Source of the DNA: Galeopsis tetrahit
Lineage: Eukaryota > Streptophyta > Magnoliopsida > Lamiales > Lamiaceae
DNA: 64,000 nucleotides
NCBI GenBank assembly: GCA_963675135.1
Contig: OY776129.1
Location: 11,356,201 to 11,420,200, forward strand
Direction: 5' to 3'
Under the pieces are notes generated by a model that ran no database searches, was not told the origin of the DNA, and saw nothing but the letters and a program-made list of their open reading frames with translations. Of this stretch, positions 23,334 through 33,770 are shown in pieces (within the stretch, counting starts at the first letter, position 1; the number at the start of each line of letters is the position of its first letter). The position numbers were made by a program, and so were the translations under genes.

Positions 23334-26042
23334 TCAAGTCACCCCATCATCCTCCTTGCTCTTGCACTTCTTTGCCCATGCAATCTTCTTGAACCCATTG
23401 AAACATCCACAAGCTAGCCCATCCGGCTCTTCTATCATGTCATACGAAGTTGACGCCTCATTCATTCCCAAGCTTGCACAAGTAGCTTTTCTTGATTTGG
23501 GGGAGTTTTTGAAGAAAACTCCCCCAAACTTGGCCTTCTTGCCTATCTTCAACTTATGCTCTTCCACTTGAGGGTCCTCCTTCACAATGTTGATTGTGGG
23601 CTCTTCTTCCATCTTCTCTTTCATGGGCATTGGAGAGTGATTTTTCTTGGAATACCCATACTCTTCATTCTTATCATCCCGGAAATTGGCATATCTTTGA
23701 ATGTCAAACACAACTATCTCTTGGTTCATTCGAAGCTCCAACTCTCCATTCCTCATATCAATTATGGCCCCTCCGGTTGCCAAAAATGGTCTTCCCAATA
23801 TCAATGGAACGTTTTTGTCCTCCTCCATATCCAAAACCACAAAGTCTACCGGAAAGATAAACTTGTCGATTTTGACTAATACATCATCCGCTATACCCAA
23901 AGGGTATGTCATAGAACTATCCGCCAATTGGAGGTTCATTGTAGTTAGTGTGAGCTCTCCTAAACCAAGTGACTTGAAGAGTGACAATGGCATGAGGTTG
24001 ATGCTTGCTCCTGAATCACATAGAGCTCTTAATGTACCTCCATCTCCAATAGTGCATGATAAAGTGAAGGATCCGGGATCCCTAAGCTTTGGAGGTAGCT
24101 TAGTTTGAATTATGGAGCTACATTGTTCGGTTAAGTGCACCGTCTCATATGCCTTAATTTCCCTCTTGTGTGACATTATTTCCTTCAAGAATTTGAAGTA
24201 GTGCGGTATTTGTTCAAGAGCTTCGGCGAAAGGGATGTTGATATGGAGTTTCTTGAACATCTCCGCGAACTTGACAAACTTGCTATCCAAGTTCTTCTTC
24301 TTCACCCTTTGCGGATATGGGAGGGGCACTACATTCTTGCCTTTATTTTGTGGAAGAATTGCCTCCCCACTCTTTTTCTCCCCTTCTTTCTCTTCTTTCT
24401 CTTTCACTAAACCATCATCTTTGTCAACACCCTCGGGTGCCATTACCACTTCCTCCTCTAACGGCATCTTGGGCCCTTCGTAGCTTGTCCCACTTCTTAG
24501 CCTTATGGCATTGCATTGCTCCTTAGGATTTAGCTCCGTGTTAGAGGGGAATTGCCCCGGAACGTGTTGCTTTCCAATGGCATTTGAGAGTTGGCCTATT
24601 TGCTTTTCTATGGCCTTCACATTGTTGGCCACATTCTTGATCATCTCACCATGCTCATCAATTCTTTGCCAAGTTTTGGTTGCATTCTCCCTAGTCTCTC
24701 TCATGAAGTTTTTGGTTTCTCCCATGAATGCACCAAACATCTCTTCCAAAGATAACTTTGATGGAGATTCCACAATTTCACCATCTCTTACGTTGAAATT
24801 CGGAGGTGGTATGATGGTGTTCCTTGTGTTAGCATAGGAGAAATTTTCATGGTTTCTCAAGCCGGGATGGTATTGGTTTGGATTAGAGGGGTGATAGTTC
24901 CCATGGGTTTGTCTTTCTCCCCAACCTCTCTCTCGAAAATGACGATCCCTTTGATTGTTCATATAATGGGCCTCTTCATATTGATCGTCACTAGGTCCCA
25001 TTAATGACTTGGTCGCCATCATCGAAGTCAATTTTTCCACCTTGTTGGATAAGGTGGCAAAATCATCCGACTCTCTAGTAGAAGCAACTTTCCGGGTTTG
25101 CCTTCTCTCGGATGGCCACTGGTTTCCGTTCTTTGCCATCTCCTCTAGGAGCACATAACCCTCATCCGTCGTCTTTCCTAACAAAGAACCTCCACCGGCC
25201 GAGGCATCCACCATCCCTCTCGTTCGATGGTCCATCCCGTTGTAGAAGTAACAAATCAATTGGTCTCTTGAGAACCCGTGTTGAGGACAACTCCTTATGA
25301 GATCCTTGAAGCGTTCCCAAGCCTCAGCTAAAGACTCATCATCGTCTTGCATGAAGGAAGAAATTTCTCCTCTTATCTTGATGGTCTTGCTTGGAGGAAA
25401 GTACTTCATAAGGAAGGCATCTACAAGGTCGGCCCAATTTTCGATCGTCCTTAGATCAAGAGACATATACCATTGCTTTGCACGATCACGGAGGGAGAAT
25501 GGGAACAATTGAAGACGGATGTAATCTTGAGGGAGACGGTTGATCTTAACCGTTCCACTTATCTCTAAGAATTGAGATAAATGGAGGTTAGGATCCTCCT
25601 TCGACAACCCTCCAAATTGATTGTTTTGGACCATCATGATTAGCGCCGGTTTGAGCTCAAAGTTATGAGCATCTACGGGTTCCCTACCCGCTCCTCCATA
25701 TGGTCTAGGGATAGGGCGGAAGTGGTCTCTCAAGACTCGTTGATTCCCGTTTTCCTCCCTTTGCTCTCCATTTCTCTCCATACCAATATTCTCTTCACCT
25801 CTCCGACGAAAATTATCCCTTAGTACCCCTTGAGGTCGGTTACCTCCATTCCCGTTAGGTTCCTCAACTCCTTCTACCCCGTGATTCTCAAGTTCCTCCT
25901 CTTCTTCAACCGGATTTTCCCGTCGATTCATTCTTTCCAACTCTAGTCTTCTCCTTTCGGCGTTCCTTCTTCGACAATTGGCTTCAATCTCCGGATCTAA
26001 GGGTAACACTTCTTGGTGATTCCTCCTAGATCGTGTGATCAT
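23334..26042 (-). CDS. gag: Athila-type gag-protease, intact
   Basis: 902 residues from ATG at 26042, no internal stops. N-terminal ~130 residues are charged (Arg/Glu/Asn-rich). The retrotransposon gag domain spans about 125-300 and has the Athila wording around LKPALI, FGGL..EDPN.HL..FL and LFPFSLRDRAK.W. A charged middle region follows. A retropepsin-type protease has DSGAS at about 676-680 and a LGRPFL segment downstream. The C-terminus has no RT. Would form particles with, and cleave, Gag; polymerase and integrase must come from another element. Stop codon context and length suggest selection or recent amplification has kept the frame open. Confidence 0.9.
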   Translation of the reverse strand: MITRSRRNHQEVLPLDPEIEANCRRRNAERRRLELERMNRRENPVEEEEELENHGVEGVEEPNGNGGNRPQGVLRDNFRRRGEENIGMERNGEQREENGNQRVLRDHFRPIPRPYGGAGREPVDAHNFELKPALIMMVQNNQFGGLSKEDPNLHLSQFLEISGTVKINRLPQDYIRLQLFPFSLRDRAKQWYMSLDLRTIENWADLVDAFLMKYFPPSKTIKIRGEISSFMQDDDESLAEAWERFKDLIRSCPQHGFSRDQLICYFYNGMDHRTRGMVDASAGGGSLLGKTTDEGYVLLEEMAKNGNQWPSERRQTRKVASTRESDDFATLSNKVEKLTSMMATKSLMGPSDDQYEEAHYMNNQRDRHFRERGWGERQTHGNYHPSNPNQYHPGLRNHENFSYANTRNTIIPPPNFNVRDGEIVESPSKLSLEEMFGAFMGETKNFMRETRENATKTWQRIDEHGEMIKNVANNVKAIEKQIGQLSNAIGKQHVPGQFPSNTELNPKEQCNAIRLRSGTSYEGPKMPLEEEVVMAPEGVDKDDGLVKEKEEKEGEKKSGEAILPQNKGKNVVPLPYPQRVKKKNLDSKFVKFAEMFKKLHINIPFAEALEQIPHYFKFLKEIMSHKREIKAYETVHLTEQCSSIIQTKLPPKLRDPGSFTLSCTIGDGGTLRALCDSGASINLMPLSLFKSLGLGELTLTTMNLQLADSSMTYPLGIADDVLVKIDKFIFPVDFVVLDMEEDKNVPLILGRPFLATGGAIIDMRNGELELRMNQEIVVFDIQRYANFRDDKNEEYGYSKKNHSPMPMKEKMEEEPTINIVKEDPQVEEHKLKIGKKAKFGGVFFKNSPKSRKATCASLGMNEASTSYDMIEEPDGLACGCFNGFKKIAWAKKCKSKEDDGVT

Positions 26043-26199
26043 AAACCATGTCTATCAAAAAAAAGCAAACGAGAGTGAGATTTACAAATAAGCTCAAGGT
26101 AACAAACACAAATATTTTTGGATTTTTGCAAATAAAGAAAGCAAATAAATTGTCTAAACTAAAACTCTCCTAGCCTACACTCTAGAGCTTATAAAAACC

Positions 26200-26217
26200 T
26201 CCCCGGCAGCGGCGCCA
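26200..26217 (-). promoter_or_regulatory. Primer-binding site of the gag-only element
   Basis: Minus-strand TGGCGCCGCTGCCGGGGA, six bases after the LTR. It is close to the tRNA-Asp complement typical of Athila elements (one base different from the form I know). Confidence 0.8.
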
Positions 26218-26223
26218 TAAACT

Positions 26224-27844
26224 TGATACACGCGTTATGCAACACTAAATAAACAACCGCAAGTGTACGGCGTCTATTGTAGCGTGATAAGCACGAAGTC
26301 GATCCCACGAGAAGGTTAAAGCATAAAAGGGTAGTTTGCAAGTCGAATTCTAAATAGACGTGATCGATAAATTGAGTGGTGTGAATTACTCTAAGATTGC
26401 CTAACTATGTGTCACAAATAGACAACGAGAGAGTAAATATAAAATCGATCAACTAATCATGCGAAGTAAGAAAACGAAAGTAAAACGGATGAAAACTCAA
26501 AGAAGGAGGGTGGGTTCCAAGGCAATTGTAATACATAGATATCCGTTTATGATCTCGTTTAAATGACCATTAAGGTTATCTCATATAGGGTGATCACATA
26601 AGAAGAATTAATTAATCTCTCGATCTAATTAACCAAAGACGCAATGTAACATAGGCTCGTATTTCTACCTCACAAATGTTATACCGCCTAAAATAGCTCC
26701 TAGGATCATTCAAGTCCCTCTCCGATAATTAATCCTCTTTCGAGATCATAATAATACCGGGTTGCATGCTTGCATACGATTAAACGGAGTAAATCTCTCG
26801 ATCTTACCCCAATTAACAATGAATTAAGCAAATCATCATAGCCAATAACAACATGCTTTGCAATAAGGAATTAAGCACACAAATAAGAGACAAACACCAA
26901 TTAAAGCAAGAAATTAATCATAAACTTCAATCCAAGTATCTACAATGCCTTAGAACCACAAAGTGTTTAGCTAATCAAATACATAATCAAATTACAAAAT
27001 CCAAATGAAATAACTAAATAAAAAGGAAAAGAAAGAGAAAGCTTAGTCTAGAATGTGGTAGGGAATGGAATTTGGGAGCTATTGCATCCTTTCTTCCTTG
27101 ATTTGATGAAGAGATGAAGAAGTTATGGCCAAAACACCTCCAAATATGTGTAACTATGTGTGGATTGGGGGAAAGTGTCTTGGATTTCAAGAAAGGGGCC
27201 TTATATAGTGTTGGGGAAGGGTTTGGATGGCATATTTGCAAGTTGATCCCTCAAAAATGGAGAAAATACAAGTTTGGCACCGAAAATGAGGTAACTCGGC
27301 CGAGTTGGGGTCACTCGGCCGAGTGGAACACTTAAAAATCGTGCCACGCTTTTGTTTAGCCGAGACTCGGCCGAGTAACCTTACTCGGCCGAGTGCGCAG
27401 AAAATGTAGAACTTGCAGATTCGGCCGAGTAAGGTTACTCGGCCGAGTAATGTCCAATTCAGGGGCTACGCATTCCACCTTACTCGGCCGAGTGCGCAGT
27501 AGAGGCCAAAGTTGCAGATTCGGCCGAGTAACCTCACTCGGCCGAGGTTCCTCCTCTTCTCGTTTCATGCATAACTTTCGCCTCGGGTGTCGGATTGACT
27601 CGATTCCTTTGGCTAATCCACTCCGTTTTTCGAGACGAATCCAACCGTGCACTCCTCTTTCCGGTGCGATCACTCGTGGTATGTGTTTTGCTCCAAATTC
27701 CATCGTTTTACCTACAAAATCAACAAAACACAATCTTTCTCTCATTTCGGCTTAAACAATCATATTCCATGCATAATTCAATGAAATCCACATCAAAATA
27801 CACTTCACATGTGCCCCTAAAACGCGTAAATTCCACCCGAATCA
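26224..27844 (-). repeat. 5' LTR of the gag-only element, full length
   Basis: 1621 bp, plus-strand ends TGATACACG and CCCGAATCA. Contains nine CGGCCGAG copies between 27290 and 27550, most within the palindrome ACTCGGCCGAGT. Paired with the shortened copy at 20863-21617. Confidence 0.9.
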
Positions 27845-29071
27845 TTATGAAAGTCGTCTTATGAACAAGATCAGTAGAGTACATAAGTACATATGAAAGA
27901 AAGAAAAGACAAATACGTTTTATAAGTACTGTATAAAAGAAACTAAGTGTTGAGTTTCATATAGGTTGTATGATAAGCTTATAATTATTGTATAGAAGCT
28001 TATGTTTATGTTTATATTGATGTATAGTCTTAAGGTTACTAAGCTGGATTTATAAAGGTTAAAGTAATGTAATAATCTTGTTAGGATTAGATTGATAGGA
28101 CTAGATTAGTTCTATGTATATGGAAGTCTACTGCTGGAAGAAGACTGCTGGAAGACAAGACAAGTGCTGAGAAGACTGAAGACTAGACAAGTCGAGTATA
28201 CTTAAGTAAAAAACGCGTAAAGATACAAAATGAAGATAAAAGCATATATTGAAGAGTTAGTTATGGAATAACTAATTAACTGAAGAAACGCGTGAAAGGA
28301 TAAGAAGAGACCGTTCAAAGTTAGTTATCAAGAAAGGTTGTTGGATAACAAACTTATCTTGATTTCTGGAGTCTATAAATACTTGAAGACTTTGAAGCGT
28401 TGAAGACTACTGAAATTCGAAATACTGAAGCGTTCATTGAAGTATTCAAAGCAAGAGAAAACTCGCAGAGTTGAAGTTCAGAAGTTCAAGCCAGAAGACA
28501 AGTTCGAGATATTCAAGAGGCTACTACTGAATTAGAGAAGTTTTTATTTACTGATTGTTGTTAATCAAGTTGCTAGTTACTTGTAAAATAGCTAGTTGTT
28601 AGATCGAAGATATATCTGGAGATATAATCGAAAAGATCGAAGTCTTATTTCTTGGGACTTAAAGCTACAAGAACACACTACTCGAAGAGAAGAGTTAATA
28701 AATTTCGCAACTGGAGTTGTGAGAGTGGATGTAGACAAGTTGTCGAACCACTATAAATCTCGTGTTGATTCACTTTACTGTTTTATTTGTAGTTTGATTG
28801 ATTACTTGTTTAATTGATTAATCTGCATATAGAATAGACAAGTTCAGTGTTCATATTCGATATTAGTTGAGTATAAAATTTTAAGGGCTCATTATTAATT
28901 CTGATATTCCGCATTGTGTATTCTGATATTTTGAAAGATTTTTAAAAGTCTATTCACCCCTCCTCTCTAGACTTTTACTAGCTTACTCAATCTTACTACT
29001 CAACTAGGGACCTACGCCCATACCCTTTTTGGAAACAATACTATTCATACTACTTTATCTCCACTCTCTTA

Positions 29072-29565
29072 GGACATCTCCAATTGAGAGGCAAAATGAC
29101 AATTTGTCTCCATTTTCCTCTCTAATGCCAACTCAAATTGTGTGGCAAATTGCCACAAATCAATTTTAGTGGCAAATTTGCCACCAACTTAAATATGGTG
29201 GCAAATGTTTTTTGCCTTTTTTTTTTATAACTTCTTTATTGGCTAATTGTTTTATAAATTTATTATTTTATTGTTTTATGAAATTCACACTCAGGTAATT
29301 TACTGTTTTATGAGGGTTTTTTTTATGTAAATTAATTTTTAAATTTATTATTAATAATTTAAATGTAAATATGAAATTATATATCTTATTATAAACAAAT
29401 ATTTGATAAAATAAAAAATAAAAATAATAAGATTAAGAATGTTTTAAGAAAATATTTAGTTAAAATTTGAGTTCAATGGTTGGGGATGATTTTATTGTTT
29501 GACTCAAATTTGGTGGCAAATTGAAGATTTTGGTGGCAATTTGAGTCCAAGGGTTGGAGATGGCC
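29072..29565. mobile_element. Harbinger/Tourist-type MITE
   Basis: 494 bp, ends GGACATCTCCAA and TTGGAGATGGCC (one mismatch as inverted repeats), TTA at 29069-29071 and 29566-29568. Interior dominated by TGGCAAATT-type words. Inserted in the right arm of the split Stowaway. Confidence 0.82.
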
Positions 29566-29747
29566 TTACCATCACTTATTTACCTACTTTGTCATTCACT
29601 TTATTCATAAACAATCATTTATTTACAAATGGACCCCACAATACCCTATCATACCCTCAACTTATCTACTTTATGAATAAACTAATCAATATTCATTAAA
29701 ATCCGTACCCGGAGAAGTGAGCATAATAAAATTGGACGGAGGGAGTA

Positions 29748-30086
29748 TTTTTTAATTTCCGTGCCCAAAGTTCATGTGTAGCTTTCACCGAATGGAGGAA
29801 GTACTACTCCTTAAACATACTTTTAAAAAAATATTTAAAATCATGCTCAAATTTATTTGTTATATTTATGGAATGAATCTTCTCAAATGGACATTTTGGC
29901 ATTGATTTCAAGTGCCAACTAAATGGATTTGTTTTTCACAAGCTTCCCATATAAAGACAAAGTGTCGAAGTGAACAACTACTATGTTAATCTATTATTGG
30001 TCTTTACTTGTCAATAGAAAAATAGATTTTTAAAATTTTAAAGTTCAGGGTCTGTAAATCGAATATTCTAGTAGTGTAGAGGTCTG
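29748..30086. other. Gene-free stretch
   Basis: AT-rich DNA between the Stowaway nest and the Mutator-like element; nothing recognised. Confidence 0.4.
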
Positions 30087-30461
30087 AAAGTAAATGGGTC
30101 AGACTATTTACACCTCCATTTCAGTTTACAACACTCTCCCGTTTGATGCATCCCACCTAAAATTTGTCAGGATGGATGCACTCCCCCTTAAATTATCCTA
30201 AATACCCTTTTGTTTCAAAAATCTATTTACTAAACACACCCCCCTAATTTTTCCCTTCTTCTTCCTTCTCTCTCCAGCGCCTTCTTCTCTCCTTTCTTTC
30301 TCTTTTTTTTTTTTTTTTTTTTGCTCCCCTCCCTCTCTTTCTCCTTGGTCGCCGCCCCTCCTCTGCCGCCGCCACCCTCCCCATTTCTCTCAACAGCTGC
30401 ATACGTACAAATATTTTTTGTTTCACTGCTTCCAAGGTAAGCTATTTTTTTTTCTTTTTCT

Positions 30462-30545
30462 TCGACACACCAGGGTCGACCCTTTGCATTCTCGTCGACA
30501 AATTGTTGTTGACAAGAATGTATATGGTCGACCAACTGGTGTCGA
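30462..30545. repeat. Imperfect hairpin 1 of family A copy 1
   Basis: About 40-bp arms starting TCGACAC and ending GTGTCGA, centred on GTCGACAAATTGTTGTTGAC, with several mismatches. Confidence 0.7.
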
Positions 30546-30574
30546 TTTTTTTTTAATTTTTTTTTTAAATTTTT

Positions 30575-30660
30575 TTCGACCTTTGTAGATCGACCATATA
30601 TACTCTCGTCGACAAATTGTCGTCGACGAGAGTGCATATGGTCGATCTACAAAGGTCGAA
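30575..30660. repeat. Near-perfect hairpin 2 of family A copy 1
   Basis: 39-bp arms with two mismatches and an 8-base loop. Arms begin TTCGACCTTTGTAGATCGAC and end CTCTCGTCGAC; both contain GTCGAC or GATCGAC at regular spacing. Confidence 0.88.
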
Positions 30661-30943
30661 AATCTTTAAAAAAAAATTTAGATTTTTCTAAGTTTTTTAT
30701 GTTTCTACTGAAAATGGTGGTTTTTTGTGGTGTTGTTGGTGGCGGCTGCTTTTGCTGCAGATTTTAGGTAGGTTTAGGGTTCAAAGGTTGAGAAATGATG
30801 TAATTAGTAGTGGGGGTGCATTTAGTAGTGTAATATTATTCAAAGGGTATTTTGGAATTTTTACACTATTATTATATTATTAAATTGATAGGGGAGTGTT
30901 CTAAACCGAAACGGAGGTGTAAATTGTCAGACCCAAAGTAAAT

Positions 30944-31180
30944 TTGAGATTTTTTATAAAAAAGGTCATTTATACACCTACCTTCTTAATAAAGGACAAC
31001 TAATATAATCTTTTTAAAAAAGGACAAAAACGCATGTTAATAACCCATTATGCCCTTATATTTAAATATGGAAATTAATTTATTAATTAAATAACAAATC
31101 ATCATCTTCCTTAATTGTCGCCATATATTCAACCACATTTCAATTAAACCAATCACAATTATTCTCAGATTCAATCAATT
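30944..31180. other. AT-rich spacer
   Basis: Nothing recognised between the Mutator-like element and the PP2C fragment. Confidence 0.4.
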
Positions 31181-31250
31181 CCATAATTCTGAAAAATCGC
31201 CGGAAACAAAGCCGTCGACGGCGCCGAAAACTTCTCAGCAAGGCCCGAAG

Positions 31251-31738
31251 TTCGGGATAACGACTGTTTGCGGACTAAGAAAAGATATGGAAGACGAGAT
31301 TGCGATTCACCCTTCTTTTTCTAATTTTTCTGACTACTTCGGAGTTTTCGACGGCCATGGTTGCTCTCATGTAAGTACCTCACCATTAAATTAGTAGTAG
31401 TATTTTGATGTTTTTTTCTTATTGATTTTGGCGATCTATTGCAGGTTGCATCCAGATGCAAAGATCGAATGCACGAAATCGTGAAAAACGAAGTGGAAAA
31501 CGGCGCCGATTCTTCGTGGGAGCATATAATACGTAAAAGTTTCTTAAAAATGGATCAGGATAACACAGAGTGGTCAAGTAGCGCCGCTGCCAAATGCCGA
31601 TGTGAGATGGTATCTCCAGAGTGCAAATTCGTCGGATCCACCGCCGTCGTGGCGGTGGTTTCACCTCATCAGATCGTCGTTTCCAATTGCGGAGGTTCTC
31701 GGGCTCTTCTCTGCCGAAAAGGCGTCTTAATCCGGTGA
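31251..31738 (+). pseudogene. PP2C-type protein phosphatase fragment (clade A-like)
   Basis: Ser/Thr phosphatase 2C fragment, the only host-gene sequence recognised. Exon 31251-31370 begins FGITTVCG and contains the MED motif and the metal-binding DGHG of DGHGCSH. It is followed by a proper intron, 31371-31444 (GTAAGT..TTGCAG, phase 0), and exon 31445-31738 with FVGSTAVVAVV and SNCGGSRALLCRKGV. In intact family members the second motif reads GDSRAVL; here the Asp is Gly, and the last third of the domain with the remaining metal ligands is missing. No in-frame ATG sits upstream at the expected distance, although the frame is open leftward to about 31100. The frame ends at TGA 31736-31738. The wording is that of ABI1/HAI-type phosphatases of abscisic acid signalling; that assignment is from family knowledge. 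Non-functional as it stands. Confidence 0.8.
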
Positions 31739-31862
31739 GATGAAGAGTTTTGCCCTAACCCAATCTCACCTCATCCGTCGTGGCGTCTTAATCCGAAGAG
31801 TTTTTGCCCTAATCCGTCGTGTCAGTGGTTTCACCTCATCAGATCGTCGTTTCCAATTGCAG
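31656..31862. repeat. Scrambled partial duplication of the PP2C 3' part
   Basis: GGTTTCACCTCATCAGATCG and the following 16 bases at about 31658-31693 recur at about 31826-31861. GGCGTCTTAATCCG recurs at 31722 and 31784, and AAGAGTTTTGCCCTAA at 31743 and (with one extra T) 31797. Direct duplications overlapping in changed order. Confidence 0.75.
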
Positions 31863-32231
31863 ACCTTCCTTGCCGGGGTCGTTCACGATCGAACCCCCAC
31901 CCAATCTCATTCGCGGCGACGTGAAAATACAGACACGGTGCAAGTGACTGGTTCAATATTTGTTATTATTATAAGGTTTTCTGCATAATGATATTTGCAT
32001 ATGCACATAATTACTGAACACTTCTGCATTATTAATATTTTTATGCAACTTTAGTTTTTTTTTTGCTCGTGCTTTTTCTCTTCTTTACTCGTACACTCAT
32101 CATTTGTTCAATGCAATTCAGAGATGGACTTATTCAAGACTATGTCTTCACCACACATAATTTTTCTTGTGGGATTTCCTTGGTGAAGCGGATGATTCAA
32201 GAAAAGATCTAATTAACATTAAATTCATTTT
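31863..32231. other. Left flank of copia element 1, no gene
   Basis: No gene seen. The 85 bases from about 31979 (CTGCATAATGATATTTG..) are repeated at 45580 on the far side of the copia element. Confidence 0.5.
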
Positions 32232-32236
32232 TCTGC

Positions 32237-33610
32237 TGTTGGGATATGAATCCTATAAACAATGTTCTAATTGATGATTATATGTTTTGATGGCCAAAAG
32301 TAATTTAGAGTTAATGATATATGTTGTTATATGTTGTTATATGTTGTTATATGATATAAGATTACTGATCTTATTATCTGAGATTACTGATCTTATTGTA
32401 ATATGAAGTCTGAATTTACTGATCTTAGTATTTTACTAATCTGATATATGAACTGTTTAAGAACTAAGCTGATGGAAATATTGTATAGACAGCTTATAGT
32501 ATAGGACTTAGTTATACTCATCTGTATATAGTTCAGTTGATGTATAAGATAGGTTTTATATTTGTAAAAGTTGTATTTTATTGTATTCAGCATTGTAATA
32601 GTTAGAACAGAAGATTAGTTTGAAGTCAGAAGACTGGAGATGACTAAGAAGACTATTTCAGAGATTGAAGATATCAAGTGAAGTTTTTAAAGAAGCTGAA
32701 CAGTTTGGAAGAACTGTGCTGACTGACCAAGAGCAGTAAAACTAAGAAGAGTAGTTTACTGTGCTGAGTTAGTTTGTTTGAAGAATAAGTTTGGATAACT
32801 TATTTAAGGCGTAACTGAAGATATTGTTGAAGATATGCTGACTTATGGATAAGTTTTAAGTTGGTTACAAACTGAAGGAAGTTACAACAAGAAACGGTTA
32901 TGAGTTAGTTGAGAGTTAGTTCACAAACTGCTAACTGTCATACTATTGCCTATAAATACCGTGTGATCTTCTACTTGAAAAGACTACTGAAACTACTACT
33001 ACTCAAAGTGTTTAAGAGCAAATCAAGAGGCATTCAAGTATTCAAGCACTCACAGAGTCAAGAAGATCGTACTGAAGAGAAGCCACAGATCTGAATTGAA
33101 GAAACAAAGGCTATTATCAAGAGAAGTTTTACTTTTCGTTTTAAGTTTGTATTGTGTAAACAAGTGTGCTAGTTACTTGTGAAATTACTAGTTGATCGAA
33201 GATATACCTGGTGGTGTAATCGATAAGATCGAAGTCTTAATCTTGGGACTCTAAACAACAAGTACTCAAGTGGATAAGAGTAATAAAACATCGCAACTGG
33301 AGTTGTGAGAGTGGATGTAGACATTTGTCGAACCACTATAAAAATCTTGTGTTCTTTACTGTTTTGATTTGATTAACTGTTGATATATTTGTTGAGCAAG
33401 AACAGTAAGTTTTCTAAGAAAAGATTTAAAGAAAAGTTGAGTATAAAAGCTAACTGTTGAGTACTGATCTTATTCTAAGAACAGTATCATACAGAACACA
33501 TTTCCGCACTTAAACTCTGATATTTTGATAGAATTTGAAAAGTCTATTCACCCCTCCCCTCTAGACTTTTTCATAGCTTACTCAATCTTAACTCAACTTT
33601 GGGACCAACA
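32237..33610 (+). repeat. 5' LTR of copia 1
   Basis: 1374 bp, TGTTGGGATATG to GGGACCAACA. TATA box TATAAATA at 32951-32958. A TTGTTATATG unit occurs three times in tandem at about 32326-32356. Confidence 0.95.
32951..32958 (+). promoter_or_regulatory. TATA box in the copia 1 5' LTR
   Basis: TATAAATA in the context GCCTATAAATACC; identical copy in the 3' LTR at 44919-44926. Confidence 0.65.
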
Positions 33611-33612
33611 AG

Positions 33613-33624
33613 TGGTATCAGAGC
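33613..33624 (+). promoter_or_regulatory. Primer-binding site of copia 1
   Basis: TGGTATCAGAGC two bases after the LTR, complementary to the 3' end of plant initiator tRNA-Met. Confidence 0.9.
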
Positions 33625-33770
33625 AGTAGTTCTTTGGACTGCTGTTTCTAGATAACCCTATAGACTTTGGGGAAAGTCTAATTGTCTCTCATTACTGATA
33701 ACTGTTTCTTGATCTTACTTGTCTTTCTTGACCTATTTGTCATACTACTGATCTTACTGCTTGTTCTATC

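Larger units (their letters stand above)
20863..27844 (-). mobile_element. Gag-only Athila-type gypsy element (TR-GAG type), complete
   Basis: Minus-strand LTR element with both LTRs, primer-binding site, polypurine tract and a perfect 5-bp target duplication TTATG (20858-20862, 27845-27849). It has an intact gag-protease frame but no RT, RNase H or integrase anywhere in the 4.6-kb internal region, so it is non-autonomous. This matches the described class of gag-bearing terminal-repeat elements without pol (TR-GAG). It sits inside a copia solo LTR. The LTRs differ by about 1 percent by eye plus a large deletion. Confidence 0.9.
20757..29016 (+). repeat. Copia (SIRE-type) solo LTR, split by an Athila-type element
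   Basis: Starts TGTTGGGATATGAATCCT, the same start as the LTRs at 32237 and 44205, and ends with the TCTATTCACCCCTCC..CTTACTCAATCTTA..CTCAACT..GGGACC block typical of those LTRs (about 28945-29013). Flanked by CCCAT at 20752-20756 and 29017-29021 (GCCCAT if read one base longer). The last bases are CCTACG instead of CCAACA. Without the insertion it is about 1.28 kb, close to the 1374-bp relatives. No internal retrotransposon sequence lies next to it, so it is a solo LTR. A TATA box (TATAAATA) lies near 28374. Confidence 0.82.
20692..29745. mobile_element. Stowaway-type MITE 5, split by nested insertions
   Basis: Left end CTCCCTCCGTCCAATTT at 20692 and right end AAATTGGACGGAGGGAG at 29745 are a perfect inverted pair, with TA on both outer sides (20690-20691, 29746-29747). 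Inner arms also match (ATTTTATTATG against CATAATAAAAT). The MITE itself is only 20692-20756, 29017-29071 and 29566-29745; the rest is inserted: a copia solo LTR, an Athila-type element within that LTR, and a Harbinger-type MITE. Confidence 0.85.
30096..30934. mobile_element. Mutator-like element with hairpins, family A copy 1
   Basis: 839 bp. Ends GGGTCAGAC..TTTACACCTCCATTT and its inverse (AACGGAGGTGTAAATTGTCAGACCC) form ~45-bp inverted repeats. A perfect 9-bp target duplication AAAGTAAAT lies at 30087-30095 and 30935-30943; nine bases is the Mutator signature. Interior: pyrimidine-rich stretch, exon-like G+C-rich block, a splice-donor-like AAGGTAAGCT near 30434, then two long hairpins. No transposase. 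Closest relative in the window is 62353-63407. Confidence 0.82.

Noticed and set aside
30230..30637. Lys/Glu-rich minus-strand open frame
   Set aside because: Runs through a pyrimidine tract and the hairpins of a Mutator-like element.
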